A stretch of DNA of 64,000 bases, from assembly GCA_934445035.1 (NCBI GenBank), contig CAKSDI010000001.1:310001-374000 (forward strand), written 5' to 3'. Shown piece after piece: positions 17,613-27,255 of the stretch (positions within the stretch are counted from its first letter, which is position 1; each line of letters begins with the position of its first letter). The position numbers and the translations under genes are program-made. A model generated the notes under the pieces. It was not told the origin of the DNA. It saw only the letters and a list, made by a program, of their open reading frames with translations, and ran no database searches. This stretch comes from an uncultured Eubacteriales bacterium. Lineage in GTDB: Bacteria > Bacillota > Clostridia > Oscillospirales > Acutalibacteraceae.

Positions 17613-18568
17613 ACTCTTTTAACCGATACCTCTCCTGCTTTAAGCACTGTGATCTTTCCGTCTTCTTCTAAAACCAGCCCAGCGTCGGAATTAACCCTTA
17701 AGGCTTTGGCGCTGTGAAGCTTGCCGTTTTTAATATACATAACATCCTTGTTATCAAGATAGGAATTTTCGATATAATAATTCATAAATTTCCTGCCCGA
17801 ACTTAAATCCGAGTAATACTCAAAAAATTTCTTATACACGCCCGAAGCTATTTTTGTGTAAAGCGAGGCAGGCACGGTCTTTTCACTGCAAAGACTGCCG
17901 GCAGTCAATTTAACATCTTCAGGCAGATTATCGCTTTGATCGGCAAGATTTATCCCGATACCTAAAACCGCAAAATCAAACATCATAGTTTCGGCATTAA
18001 AAGAGCCCTCCGTTAAAATTCCGCAGACTTTTTTATCCTCGCAGAAAATATCGTTCACCCATTTAATCGGAAACGGCTTTTTAAAGACCTCGCTTAAAGT
18101 CTTTGAAACCGCCGCCGCCGCGGCAACAGTGATAAAAACAGAGGAATCCGCATTTACCTGCGGCCTTAATATCACGGAAAAATAAATTCCGCCCCTGTTT
18201 GATACAAAGGTGCGCCCGAGCCTGCCTTTTCCGCTTGTCTGCTCCATCGCAAACACGGCTGTACCCTCTTTTGCTCCGCGGACCGCGAGCTCCTTTGCGA
18301 TATTATTTGTGGAATCGGCGCATTCGAGCAAAATGACCTCGTCGGTGCCGAGAGCTTTTTTAAGATCCTCGGAAACAGGATGCGGATTTTCTCTGCTCAA
18401 AACATATCCGCTTTTTGAGCTTTTAATGAGATAACCCTCTTCTTTCATCTTATTTATGCTTTTCCAAACGGCGTTTCGGCTGACGCCGAACCTTTCCGCT
18501 AATTCCATACCCGATATCGGTTCTTCGCTGCTTGATAAGGTTTCAAGCAATTCTTCATAAAGTATCAT
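17609..18568 (-). CDS. birA: Bifunctional biotin ligase/repressor BirA
   Basis: Attaches biotin to carboxylase subunits and, as biotinoyl-AMP complex, represses biotin genes. 319 residues: N-terminal winged helix (about 1-65, EERFGVSRNAVWKSI-type segment), central ligase domain with the biotin-AMP loop SGKGRLGRTF and the core WVNDI and LGIGIN motifs, and a C-terminal SH3-like domain. A matching BirA operator lies over its promoter, so autorepression is expected. Confidence 0.95.
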   Translation of the reverse strand: MILYEELLETLSSSEEPISGMELAERFGVSRNAVWKSINKMKEEGYLIKSSKSGYVLSRENPHPVSEDLKKALGTDEVILLECADSTNNIAKELAVRGAKEGTAVFAMEQTSGKGRLGRTFVSNRGGIYFSVILRPQVNADSSVFITVAAAAAVSKTLSEVFKKPFPIKWVNDIFCEDKKVCGILTEGSFNAETMMFDFAVLGIGINLADQSDNLPEDVKLTAGSLCSEKTVPASLYTKIASGVYKKFFEYYSDLSSGRKFMNYYIENSYLDNKDVMYIKNGKLHSAKALRVNSDAGLVLEEDGKITVLKAGEVSVKRV

Positions 18569-18612
18569 ATAATCATCCCTCTTTTTTTACATTTTACCCT
18601 TTTGCGGTTTTG

Positions 18613-18653
18613 TTGTCAACCAAAAATTATATTTTGGTTGACAAAAGTGTCAA
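18613..18653 (-). promoter_or_regulatory. BirA operator overlapping the birA-bioY promoter
   Basis: TTGTCAACC and GGTTGACAA, separated by 14 bp (18613-18644), match the Firmicutes BirA box. On the minus strand TTGACA (18648-18653), 16-bp spacer and TATAAT (18626-18631) place the -10 box at the operator centre, so bound BirA would block RNA polymerase. Confidence 0.9.
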
Positions 18654-18707
18654 AACCGATTTTTTTGAATAGTATATTTATGAAAAAAGACAAAAAGGGG
18701 AGTTTTT

Positions 18708-19778
18708 ATGAAAAACAGTATAAAACACGCATTTTTGGCGGCAAATTCCTGCGAAGGATTCGTTTCGCATTTTTCCGATTTTTTCAGTGTGAAAGACGGA
18801 TACCGTGTATATATAATCAAGGGCGGACCGGGTACCGGAAAATCCACCTTTATGAAAAGCATTGCAAATAAAGCGCTTGATAAAGGCTACAGGATAATAA
18901 AATCCCCCTGCTCAAGCGACCCCGATTCGCTTGACGCGGTGATAATAGAGGACACAAACACCGTGATATTAGACGGCACCGCTCCGCACATAGTAGAGCC
19001 GAGATATCCGGGAGCCTGCGAAAACATAATAAATCTCGGCGAATTTTTCAATACCCGAAAGCTTTTTGAAAACCGTGAAAAGATAAAGACCTTAACAGAC
19101 CGCAACACCGTGATCCACGGCATAGCCTCGGGTTATTTATCCGCCGCGGGGGAGCTGCTTGAAAAAAGCGTGGAATCCGCAAAAAGAAATATCGATTATA
19201 AAAAAGCGGAAAATTATGCGCGCTCTATTATAAGAAAATACTTAAAGCCTAAAAAGACCGCGGGCAAAACAACCGAAAGATTTTTAAGCGGAATAACACC
19301 GAAAGGATTTTATGATTTTTCGCCCGAGCTTTATAAAAGGTGCGATAAAAGAATAATTATTTCGGATAATTCTTTTGCCGTTTCAAGCTGTATTTTAGGT
19401 TATATAAAAAATGCGGCTAAAGAAAGAGGATATAATGTAACCGTTTATAAAAATCCGTTTTTGCCTATGATGCTTACCGATTCGATAGAAATAGAGGAAT
19501 TAAAGCTTTGCATTATGAGCGAAAATTCCTTTATAAAGCTTGACGCTGCCGATAGGCGCGTGCACGCAAGAAGATTTAAAATAAATGCCTCAAATTATAA
19601 CAGAGGGCGCGAAACATTCTCAAAAAGGGTATTTAAAGAGCTGATCTCAAGCGCCGTGAATATTTTAAAGACCGCAAAGGAAGTTCACGATGAACTTGAA
19701 AGCTATTATATCGGCGCGCAGGATTTTAAAAAGCTAAATAACTATGCCGATAAAAAATCGGAAGAAATTTTGCGGTAA
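18708..19778 (+). CDS. P-loop ATPase of a clostridial sporulation-linked family (PRK06851-like)
   Basis: 356-residue cytosolic P-loop protein. Seen: Walker A GGPGTGKST at about 38-46, a second segment ILDGTAPHIVEP at about 85-96 that is typical of this family, and a basic C-terminal half. The family is widespread in spore-forming Clostridia and Bacilli and has no established function. The ATG at 18708 follows AAAAAGGGGAG. It is transcribed away from birA and precedes murI by 66 bp. Confidence 0.75.
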   Translation: MKNSIKHAFLAANSCEGFVSHFSDFFSVKDGYRVYIIKGGPGTGKSTFMKSIANKALDKGYRIIKSPCSSDPDSLDAVIIEDTNTVILDGTAPHIVEPRYPGACENIINLGEFFNTRKLFENREKIKTLTDRNTVIHGIASGYLSAAGELLEKSVESAKRNIDYKKAENYARSIIRKYLKPKKTAGKTTERFLSGITPKGFYDFSPELYKRCDKRIIISDNSFAVSSCILGYIKNAAKERGYNVTVYKNPFLPMMLTDSIEIEELKLCIMSENSFIKLDAADRRVHARRFKINASNYNRGRETFSKRVFKELISSAVNILKTAKEVHDELESYYIGAQDFKKLNNYADKKSEEILR

Positions 19779-19844
19779 CAAACAGTTGCAAGAATTCCTA
19801 AAATATGGTATGATAATATGAATTATTATGAGGGGGCGAATATT

Positions 19845-20663
19845 TTGTCGGATAACAGAGCAATAGGTCTGTTTGACTCAGGGATCGGAGGAATAACCGT
19901 CGCAAAAGAAATAATGAAGCTTCTTCCCCGCGAGAGCATTGTTTACTTCGGCGATACAGGCAGAGTGCCTTACGGAACAAAAAGCTCCGAAACGATTAAA
20001 AAATACGCCCTGCAGGACGAAAGATTTCTGCTTAAAAATAATGTTAAGCTGATAGTAGCCGCCTGCGGAACGGTTTCAAGCGTGGCTTACGATACCGCAA
20101 AGCAGCTGCCCGTTCCGTTTATCGAGGTCGTTTCGCATTCGGTGAAAGCGGCGGTAAAGGCTACGAGAAATAAAAAAATAGGAATTCTTGCAACCAACGC
20201 GACCATTAAAAGCGGCGCTCACAAAAAGCAGATATTATCAGCCTTGCCCGACGCCGAGGTGGTGGAAACGGCGGCGAGCCTGCTTGTTCCGATAGTCGAA
20301 GAGGGCTGGACTAAAAAGGACAATATCGTGGCAAGAGAGGCTGTGAAGACCTATCTTTCGCCGATGATAGAGCGCGGCGTTGATACCGTGATACTCGGCT
20401 GCACGCATTTTCCCGTGCTCCAGGATATGATAAGCGAGGTTTTAGGAAAAAATGTAACGCTTATTAATATGGGAACAGCCACGGCGCACGCGGTAAAAGA
20501 CCTGCTTTACAGCAGGGGCTCTCTATGCTGCGGCGATAATATCCCAAAGCACAGATTTTATGTGAGCGACGAAACCGAGGCTTTCGCCGAAACCGCGCAA
20601 AAGCTCATCGGCTGCAAGCTTGACAAAGAATTGATCGAACAGGTGGATATAGAATCGGAATGA
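19845..20663 (+). CDS. murI: Glutamate racemase
   Basis: Makes D-glutamate for peptidoglycan. 272 residues. Seen: GLFDSGIGGITVAKE at the start, FGDTGRVPYG, first catalytic Cys in VAACGTVSS, second in LGCTHFPVL. The first motif has Gly-Thr-Val after the Cys where most racemases have Asn-Thr-Ala. I start at the TTG at 19845, 8 bp after AGGGGG; an ATG at 19818 lacks a ribosome site. First gene of a seven-gene run ending with engB. Confidence 0.92.
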   Translation: MSDNRAIGLFDSGIGGITVAKEIMKLLPRESIVYFGDTGRVPYGTKSSETIKKYALQDERFLLKNNVKLIVAACGTVSSVAYDTAKQLPVPFIEVVSHSVKAAVKATRNKKIGILATNATIKSGAHKKQILSALPDAEVVETAASLLVPIVEEGWTKKDNIVAREAVKTYLSPMIERGVDTVILGCTHFPVLQDMISEVLGKNVTLINMGTATAHAVKDLLYSRGSLCCGDNIPKHRFYVSDETEAFAETAQKLIGCKLDKELIEQVDIESE

Positions 20664-21091
20664 TTAAAACTGTGATAATAAAAATTTCAGGATCTCAAAG
20701 CTCGGCAGACGCGCCGGAGGAAGAAAATATTATAGAATTCACAACCGAGGGAATGCTCGATAAAAAAGAGGATATGATATCTCTTTTTTATGATGAAAGC
20801 GAAATGTTAGGCTGTGAAGAGGCGAGGTCTATGCTGTGCATACTCGGCGAAAAACAGGTAGTGCTTGAAAGAACGGGCGATCTTGTTTCAAAGCTCGTGA
20901 TAGAAGCCGGCAAGCGGAACAACTGCTATTATGAAACGCCTTACGGAAATATGACGATAGGAATTCACGGCGATTACATTGAAAACTCTCTTACCGAAAA
21001 CGGCGGAAAGCTCAAAATGAAATACACCCTTGATTCCGATTTAAGACCGATAAGCACGAATAAGCTTGAAATAACTGTAAACGAGGTGTAA
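20660..21091 (+). CDS. DUF1934 (YwiB-like) beta-barrel protein
   Basis: Small cytosolic protein, 143 residues, DUF1934 family, whose lipocalin-like fold has no known ligand. Seen: VIIKISGSQ near the start, TEGMLDKKEDMISLFYDESEM, and the conserved NCYYETPYGNMTIGI. It overlaps murI by 4 bp (ATGA) and precedes argS by 4 bp. Neighbouring argS is usual for this family. Confidence 0.9.
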   Translation: MIKTVIIKISGSQSSADAPEEENIIEFTTEGMLDKKEDMISLFYDESEMLGCEEARSMLCILGEKQVVLERTGDLVSKLVIEAGKRNNCYYETPYGNMTIGIHGDYIENSLTENGGKLKMKYTLDSDLRPISTNKLEITVNEV

Positions 21092-21095
21092 AACA

Positions 21096-22772
21096 ATGTC
21101 GTATATTACAAGTAAAGCCAGAGATCAGATAAAAAGCGTGATTTTAAGCGCGGCGGAAAAAGCCGCAAATTCGGGCGAATTTACCTGTGTGCCCGAAGCT
21201 TCATTTTCGATAGATATCCCTGAAAACAGAGAGCACGGCGATTATGCGGTAAACGCGGCGCTCGTGTGGGCAAGAAGCCTTAAAAAAGCGCCGAAAATGA
21301 TAGCAGAATCGATTTTGAAATTCGCAACACTTGATAATACATATATAGAAAAGTGCGAGATAGCAGGCCCCGGATTTATAAATTTCTTTTTTAAGGACTC
21401 CTATTTTTCGGATATAATCGACGACGCGCTCACAAAAGGCGCGGATTACGGAAAAAGCGATTTCGGAAAGAATAAAAGGGTTTTGGTGGAATTCGTTTCC
21501 GCTAACCCGACAGGACCTATGCACATAGGAAACGCAAGGGGCGGAGCTCTAGGCGACTGCCTCGCGGCGGTGCTTGAAATTGCAGGCTTCGAAGTTGAGC
21601 GCGAGTTTTATATAAACGACGCGGGCAATCAGATAAATAAATTCGGGCTTTCTCTTGATCTTAGATATCAGCAGATATATAAAGAGGGCATTGAAATGCC
21701 CGAGGATTCCTACCACGGCGAGGATATTATCGCCCACGCAAAGGCATTTTCGGAAATTTACGGAAATTCTTTTATGGACAAGCCCGAATCTGACAGAAGA
21801 AAAGCTCTTATAGACTTTGCTCTTCCGAAAAATATTCAGGGACTCAAAAACGACCTTTCAAAATACAGGATAACTTACGATACCTGGTTTAAAGAAAGCT
21901 CGCTTCACTCTTCGGGCGAAACCGAAAGAATTATCGATCTTTTGATAAAGAGCGGCAAGACCTATGAATCGGAGGGAGCGCTGTGGTTTAAAGCCACGGA
22001 TTTCGGCTGCGATAAGGATTTCGTGCTTAAAAGAGCAAACGGCGTGCCGACATATGTTGTCCCCGATATAGCATATCATTACAATAAGCTTGAGGTAAGG
22101 AAGTTTGACCGCGCGATAGATATTTTAGGCGCCGATCATCACGGATATGTGCCGAGGCTGAAAGCCGCGCTTACAGCGCTTAATGTTGACGCGGACAGGC
22201 TTGACGCAGTGCTTATGCAGATGGTAAGGCTTGTCAGAAACGGCGAGGTGATAAAAGCCTCCAAGCGCTCGGGAAAAGCTATAACGCTTGTTACCCTTTT
22301 AGAAGAGGTCCCGATAGACGCGGCAAGATTTTTCTTCAATTTAAGAGAGCCTAACAGCCACTTTGATTTCGATCTTGATCTTGCGGTAAGCGAATCGAGC
22401 AACAACCCGGTTTATTATGTTCAGTATGCATATGCCAGAATTTGCTCAATTCTGAGAAATGTGGGCGAGCCCGATATCGCGAAAAAAGCGGACCTCGATC
22501 TATTAAAGGCACCCGAGGAGCGGGAGCTTATCTCTCACATTTCCGCATTTACCGATGAAATAATAAAAGCCGCCAAAGCCTACGATCCTGCAAGGATCAC
22601 GCATTATTGCATAGAGCTTGCAACGCTTTTCCATAAATTTTATTCTTCCTGCAGGGTAAACTGCGAGGATGAAGCTCTTAAAAACGCAAGGCTCTGCCTC
22701 TGCAAAGCCACGGCGGCAGTGATAAAAAATATTCTTGACGCATTTAAAATAACCGCGCCCGAAAAAATGTGA
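21096..22772 (+). CDS. argS: Arginine-tRNA ligase
   Basis: Class I synthetase charging tRNA-Arg, 558 residues. Seen: N-terminal Add-1 domain about 1-105; HIGH-type signature FVSANPTGPMHIGNARG at about 133-149; a KMSK-like VIKASKRSGKAIT; C-terminal all-helical anticodon-binding domain (DALP type) from about 440. ATG at 21096 after AACGAGGTG. No T-box precedes it; it is read within the murI-engB operon. Confidence 0.97.
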   Translation: MSYITSKARDQIKSVILSAAEKAANSGEFTCVPEASFSIDIPENREHGDYAVNAALVWARSLKKAPKMIAESILKFATLDNTYIEKCEIAGPGFINFFFKDSYFSDIIDDALTKGADYGKSDFGKNKRVLVEFVSANPTGPMHIGNARGGALGDCLAAVLEIAGFEVEREFYINDAGNQINKFGLSLDLRYQQIYKEGIEMPEDSYHGEDIIAHAKAFSEIYGNSFMDKPESDRRKALIDFALPKNIQGLKNDLSKYRITYDTWFKESSLHSSGETERIIDLLIKSGKTYESEGALWFKATDFGCDKDFVLKRANGVPTYVVPDIAYHYNKLEVRKFDRAIDILGADHHGYVPRLKAALTALNVDADRLDAVLMQMVRLVRNGEVIKASKRSGKAITLVTLLEEVPIDAARFFFNLREPNSHFDFDLDLAVSESSNNPVYYVQYAYARICSILRNVGEPDIAKKADLDLLKAPEERELISHISAFTDEIIKAAKAYDPARITHYCIELATLFHKFYSSCRVNCEDEALKNARLCLCKATAAVIKNILDAFKITAPEKM

Positions 22773-22781
22773 GGTAAAAAA

Positions 22782-24239
22782 ATGAATTTTGACAACCGCA
22801 ACCTTTCAATGCTCACCGACCTTTACGAAATGACAATGTCAAACGGTATTTTCGATACCGAGCTTGCAAACACGGTTACATATTTCGATATGTTTTTCCG
22901 CAGAGTTCCCGATAACGGCGGTTATGCCTTAATGGCAGGCGTCGACCAGCTTATCGAATATTTCAATAATCTGCATTTTGATAAAGACGATATAGAATAT
23001 TTAAGAGGCTTAAATCTCTTTTCCGAAGATTATTTAAACTACCTTGCGGAATTCAAATTCTGCTGTGATGTGTGGGCTGTGCCCGAGGGCACGCCGATAT
23101 TCCCGAAAGAGCCGATAGTCACGGTCAAAGGTCCGGCGATACAGTGCATGATGGTTGAAACTATGGTGCTTTTAACTATAAACCACCAATCGCTTATCGC
23201 AACTAAGGCTAACCGTATCACCAGAGCCGCCCAGGGCAGACCTGTTATGGAATTCGGCGCGCGCCGCGCCCAGGGAGCCGACGCCGCTTATTACGGCGCA
23301 AGAGCCGCGGTGATAGGCGGCTGCACAGGCACATCGGTAGTAAAAACAGCAAAGGATTTCGATGTTTCGGCTTCGGGAACAATGGCGCACAGCTGGGTCC
23401 AGCTTTTTGACGACGAATATGAGGCGTTTAAAAAGTACGCCGAGATGTACCCCGACAGCACCCTTTTGCTTGTGGATACCTACAATGTTTTAAAATCGGG
23501 AATTCCGAATGCGATAAGAGTGTTTAACGATGTTTTAAAACCGCTCGGCAAAAGACCGATCGGAATCAGAATAGACAGCGGCGATATCACCTACTTATCC
23601 AAAAAAGTCCGCAAAATGCTCGATGACGCAGGATATGAGGACTGCAAGATATGCGTTTCAAACTCGCTTGATGAATACCTTATCCGCGATATGATATTCC
23701 AAGGCGCTAAGGTGGACAGCTTCGGAGTGGGAGAAAGACTTATAACCGCGTCAAGCGAAGCTGTTTTCGGCGGAGTTTATAAGCTTGCGGCGATAGAGAG
23801 AAACGGAAAGATAATTCCTAAGATAAAGGTAAGCGAAAACACCGCTAAAATAACCCTGCCCGGAGTTAAAATTCCGTGGCGCTTGTTCGACCGCGCAACA
23901 GGCAAGGCTATCGCTGATGTTATCACCTTAAATGATGAAAAAATCGACGATTCCGAGCCTTACGAGATCTTCGATCCCGTATTCACCTGGAAAAGAAAGA
24001 CGGTTACGGATTTTACCGCCGTCAAGCTCCAGAAGAAAATCATCAGCGGCGGAAAAGCTGTATATGAATCGCCGAGCGTTAAGGAAATTTCCGCTTACCG
24101 CGAGGCGCAGGTCGGCTCTTTGTGGGACGAGGTCACAAGATTTGAAAAGCCCCACACCTATTATGTCGACCTTTCCGAAAAGCTGTGGAATCAGCAGCAA
24201 GAGCTTTTAAACAAGATCGCTAAATCAAACGAAATCTAA
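22782..24239 (+). CDS. pncB: Nicotinate phosphoribosyltransferase
   Basis: First enzyme of the Preiss-Handler NAD salvage route: nicotinate + PRPP (+ATP) to nicotinate mononucleotide. 485 residues. Seen: LTDLYEMTMSNG at the N-terminus, the FGARRAQGADAA segment, SGTMAHSWVQ with the phosphorylatable His, GIRIDSGDI and SFGVGERL phosphate-binding loops. Starts 9 bp after argS. Confidence 0.95.
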   Translation: MNFDNRNLSMLTDLYEMTMSNGIFDTELANTVTYFDMFFRRVPDNGGYALMAGVDQLIEYFNNLHFDKDDIEYLRGLNLFSEDYLNYLAEFKFCCDVWAVPEGTPIFPKEPIVTVKGPAIQCMMVETMVLLTINHQSLIATKANRITRAAQGRPVMEFGARRAQGADAAYYGARAAVIGGCTGTSVVKTAKDFDVSASGTMAHSWVQLFDDEYEAFKKYAEMYPDSTLLLVDTYNVLKSGIPNAIRVFNDVLKPLGKRPIGIRIDSGDITYLSKKVRKMLDDAGYEDCKICVSNSLDEYLIRDMIFQGAKVDSFGVGERLITASSEAVFGGVYKLAAIERNGKIIPKIKVSENTAKITLPGVKIPWRLFDRATGKAIADVITLNDEKIDDSEPYEIFDPVFTWKRKTVTDFTAVKLQKKIISGGKAVYESPSVKEISAYREAQVGSLWDEVTRFEKPHTYYVDLSEKLWNQQQELLNKIAKSNEI

Positions 24240-24251
24240 GAGGTGTTCATT

Positions 24252-24836
24252 ATGAAAAAATCAGCGGCACTTTTAATGGTTTTTGTTCTTGCCTTTTTAT
24301 TTTGCGCCTGCAAAAAAGATAAAAAGGAAAACACTGTAACGGGTGCGGATATTGAATACTATGCGAAGATCGGGCAGATACCCGAAAGCGATATAAAACT
24401 TTCAGCCGACCCCGACTCGGTTTTATCGGAGCTCAAAAAATCCCAAAATTCTTCCGATCTCGAATCCCACGATCACGAAGAGGGCGGAGAGGAAATTGAG
24501 GTCCCCGTGATAGAATCGGGCGATTATTCGGAAATTTTAGGGAATAATTTTCAGTATTATTATAAAACAGAGGATAAATCAGGCGGAATTACCGCTATCA
24601 CCGCCACTGCTGCGGCTTTCGGTTACGATCCCGACACGGTGCTCATAGAGATAGAAAACGATCTTAAATCCCGAAATATAAAATACGAGGTTACTTCGGG
24701 CAAGCTTTCAGACTTCTATTTCTTCTCTTTTTCGGATGATAATTGCGAATTTTTGACCTGCGAATCGGAGAAAAACAGCGTAGTGTTTGCGTTTATCGAG
24801 AGCAAGCTAAGCGCTGCGGCGGTTTACGCAAAATAA
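24252..24836 (+). CDS. Small DUF4358-like or unassigned lipoprotein
   Basis: 194 residues, lipobox FCAC near residue 19, then a lysine-rich linker and an Asp/Glu/His-rich stretch (SHDHEEGGEEIE). I cannot place it in a family with confidence. The ATG at 24252 is 7 bp from AAGAGGT; a GTG three codons earlier sits on the ribosome site itself. It is in the murI-engB operon between pncB and lon, with tight spacing on both sides. Confidence 0.7.
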   Translation: MKKSAALLMVFVLAFLFCACKKDKKENTVTGADIEYYAKIGQIPESDIKLSADPDSVLSELKKSQNSSDLESHDHEEGGEEIEVPVIESGDYSEILGNNFQYYYKTEDKSGGITAITATAAAFGYDPDTVLIEIENDLKSRNIKYEVTSGKLSDFYFFSFSDDNCEFLTCESEKNSVVFAFIESKLSAAAVYAK

Positions 24837-24857
24837 ATTTACGGAGTAAAATATTTT

Positions 24858-27254
24858 ATGCCAGCAGAAACAAAAAAGACGGAAAATTCTTTTCCCGTGT
24901 TAGCTTTAAGAGGACTTGTGGCTTTCCCCTCTATGATTCTTACTTTGGATGTGGGAAGAAAGCGCTCTGTGAACGCGATAAACAGGGCAATGTCCTCAAA
25001 CCAGCTTATATATTTAGTAACTCAGAAAGATATCACGGTGGAAGCGCCGAACTCTTCGGACCTTTATTCTATGGGCTGCCTTTGCAGATTAAGGCAGACT
25101 CTTAAAATGCCCGACGGTTCTGTTAAAGCTCTCGTTCAAGGTCTTTACAGGGCAAAGCACACCACATTTATAAAAGAGCCGGATATCTATTCCGCAGTAA
25201 TAGAAAAATGCGAAGAAAAGCCTATTAAAAACAGGGCAGTGTACAAAGAAAGCATTTTAAGAAGAATAAGAATAGAATTCGAAAAATATGTTGAAGTAAA
25301 CCGCAATATTGCGCCCGATGTGATATCGACTGTCGCCACTTGCGACGATATCCCTTATCTTTGCGATTATATCGCGTTTAATGTGCCCTCACCTTTTGAC
25401 GACAAGCAGTTTATTTTAGAACAGCTTTCGCCCGTTTCAAGAGCGAAAATTCTGCTTGAGCTTTTGAGCAAAGAAAAAGAGATCTGCGAGATAGATAATA
25501 AAATAGGCGAAAAAACAAAGCGCAGAATTGACGAAAGTCAGAAAGAATATTATCTCAAAGAGCAGATAAAGGTTTTAAACGACGAGCTTTACGGTGACGA
25601 CGAACTTTCCGAAATAGAAGCCTATAACGAAAAAGCTGAAAAGCTCGATTGCTCGGATGAAGTAAAAAATAAAATAAGATCCGAAATAAATAAGCTTTCA
25701 AAGCTTCCGCCCGGCTCTCACGAGGGAACGGTCATGCGCTCCTGGCTTGATCTTGCGATATCGCTTCCGTGGAATAAAAAGAGCGGATCTAAAGTGGATA
25801 TCAAAAAGGCGGAGAAAATTCTCGACCGCGATTTTTACGGCCTTGATAAAGTAAAAGAGCGGATTTTGGAAATGCTCGCAGTATATTCTTTAAATCCCGA
25901 TATAACAGGGCAGATAATCTGCCTTGCGGGCCCTCCCGGAGTGGGAAAGACCTCTATAGGAAAAACCATTGCCGAATGTATGGGCAGGAAGTACCGCAGA
26001 GTGGCGCTCGGCGGTATGCACGACGAGGCAGAGATAAGAGGCCACAGAAAGACCTATGTGGGAGCAATGCCCGGAAGAATTATATCGGCGCTCAAATTAT
26101 CGGGAGTATCCGATCCTCTTATTTTGCTTGACGAGATAGATAAGCTTGCAAGCGATTACAAGGGCGATCCCTCTTCCGCACTTTTGGAGGTTTTGGATCC
26201 CGAGCAGAACAGCTCCTTTACCGATAACTTTTTGGAGATACCTTATGATCTGAGCAAAGCGGTATTTATCACCACGGCGAACGATGTTTCCACCGTTCCC
26301 CCCGCCCTTTTGGACCGAATGGAAGTAATTTACTTAGACGGCTACACAAGAGAAGAGCGATTTAATATCGCTAAAAAGCACCTTGTTAAAAAGGAGCTTT
26401 CGCGCCACGCGCTTTCAGGCAGGACCTGCAGGATAACAGACGGTGCGCTCTATGCCATAATAGATTATTATACCCGCGAGGCAGGAGTAAGAAGCTTAGA
26501 GAGGACTATAGCTAAGGTCTTTTCAAAGGTGGCAAAAATCATAGCCGAGGGCGAAGTAAAGAGCGTGACGGTAAAAGAGCAGGATATCTATAAATATTTA
26601 GGCTCTAAAAAATACCGCCCCGAATCCATACTCGAAACCGACGAGATAGGCATTATAAACGGTCTTGCATGGACAGCTGTCGGAGGAGAGATAATGCAGC
26701 TTGAAGTCGCCGCAACGGAGGGCACGGGCAAAATTATTTTAACGGGCAGCCTCGGCGATGTTATGAAAGAATCGGCTTCCGCCGCCGTAACATTTGTCAG
26801 GTTAAACGCGCTTAAATACGGAATTTATCCCGATTTTTACAAAAATCTCGATATCCACATCCACGCAACCGAGGCGGCGGTCAAAAAAGACGGCCCGAGC
26901 GCGGGAGTGACTATCGCAACGGCGCTTGTTTCGGCTCTTACAAAAGTGCCTGTAAAGCGCGATATCGCTATGACCGGCGAAATAACGATAACCGGCCGCG
27001 TGCTTGCGATAGGCGGACTTAAAGAAAAGTCTATGGCGGCTTACCGCGGAGGAGTAAAACGCGTGTTTATTCCATATGATAATATTCCCGACCTCGACGA
27101 GGTGGATAAGACCGTGAAAGAAAATGTTGAGTTTATCCCGGTCAAAAATGCGAGCGAGATAATCGATGCCGCTTTAAAATTCCCCGAGGAAGAAAAAAGC
27201 GAAGAGCTTTTTATCTCGCAAAATTCAGGCAAAAAGGCAGTAAGCAGGTGCTGA
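24858..27254 (+). CDS. lon: ATP-dependent protease Lon
   Basis: Hexameric AAA+ serine protease of the cytosol. 798 residues, full length. Seen: N-terminal LON substrate domain about 10-205 (VLALRGLVAFPSM), Walker A GPPGVGKT at about 358, Walker B LILLDEIDKL, and the C-terminal protease domain with catalytic Ser in KKDGPSAGVT (about 681) and Lys in GGLKEKSMAA. ATG at 24858 after ACGGAG. engB starts 1 bp after its stop. Confidence 0.97.
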   Translation: MPAETKKTENSFPVLALRGLVAFPSMILTLDVGRKRSVNAINRAMSSNQLIYLVTQKDITVEAPNSSDLYSMGCLCRLRQTLKMPDGSVKALVQGLYRAKHTTFIKEPDIYSAVIEKCEEKPIKNRAVYKESILRRIRIEFEKYVEVNRNIAPDVISTVATCDDIPYLCDYIAFNVPSPFDDKQFILEQLSPVSRAKILLELLSKEKEICEIDNKIGEKTKRRIDESQKEYYLKEQIKVLNDELYGDDELSEIEAYNEKAEKLDCSDEVKNKIRSEINKLSKLPPGSHEGTVMRSWLDLAISLPWNKKSGSKVDIKKAEKILDRDFYGLDKVKERILEMLAVYSLNPDITGQIICLAGPPGVGKTSIGKTIAECMGRKYRRVALGGMHDEAEIRGHRKTYVGAMPGRIISALKLSGVSDPLILLDEIDKLASDYKGDPSSALLEVLDPEQNSSFTDNFLEIPYDLSKAVFITTANDVSTVPPALLDRMEVIYLDGYTREERFNIAKKHLVKKELSRHALSGRTCRITDGALYAIIDYYTREAGVRSLERTIAKVFSKVAKIIAEGEVKSVTVKEQDIYKYLGSKKYRPESILETDEIGIINGLAWTAVGGEIMQLEVAATEGTGKIILTGSLGDVMKESASAAVTFVRLNALKYGIYPDFYKNLDIHIHATEAAVKKDGPSAGVTIATALVSALTKVPVKRDIAMTGEITITGRVLAIGGLKEKSMAAYRGGVKRVFIPYDNIPDLDEVDKTVKENVEFIPVKNASEIIDAALKFPEEEKSEELFISQNSGKKAVSRC

Positions 27255-27255
27255 T

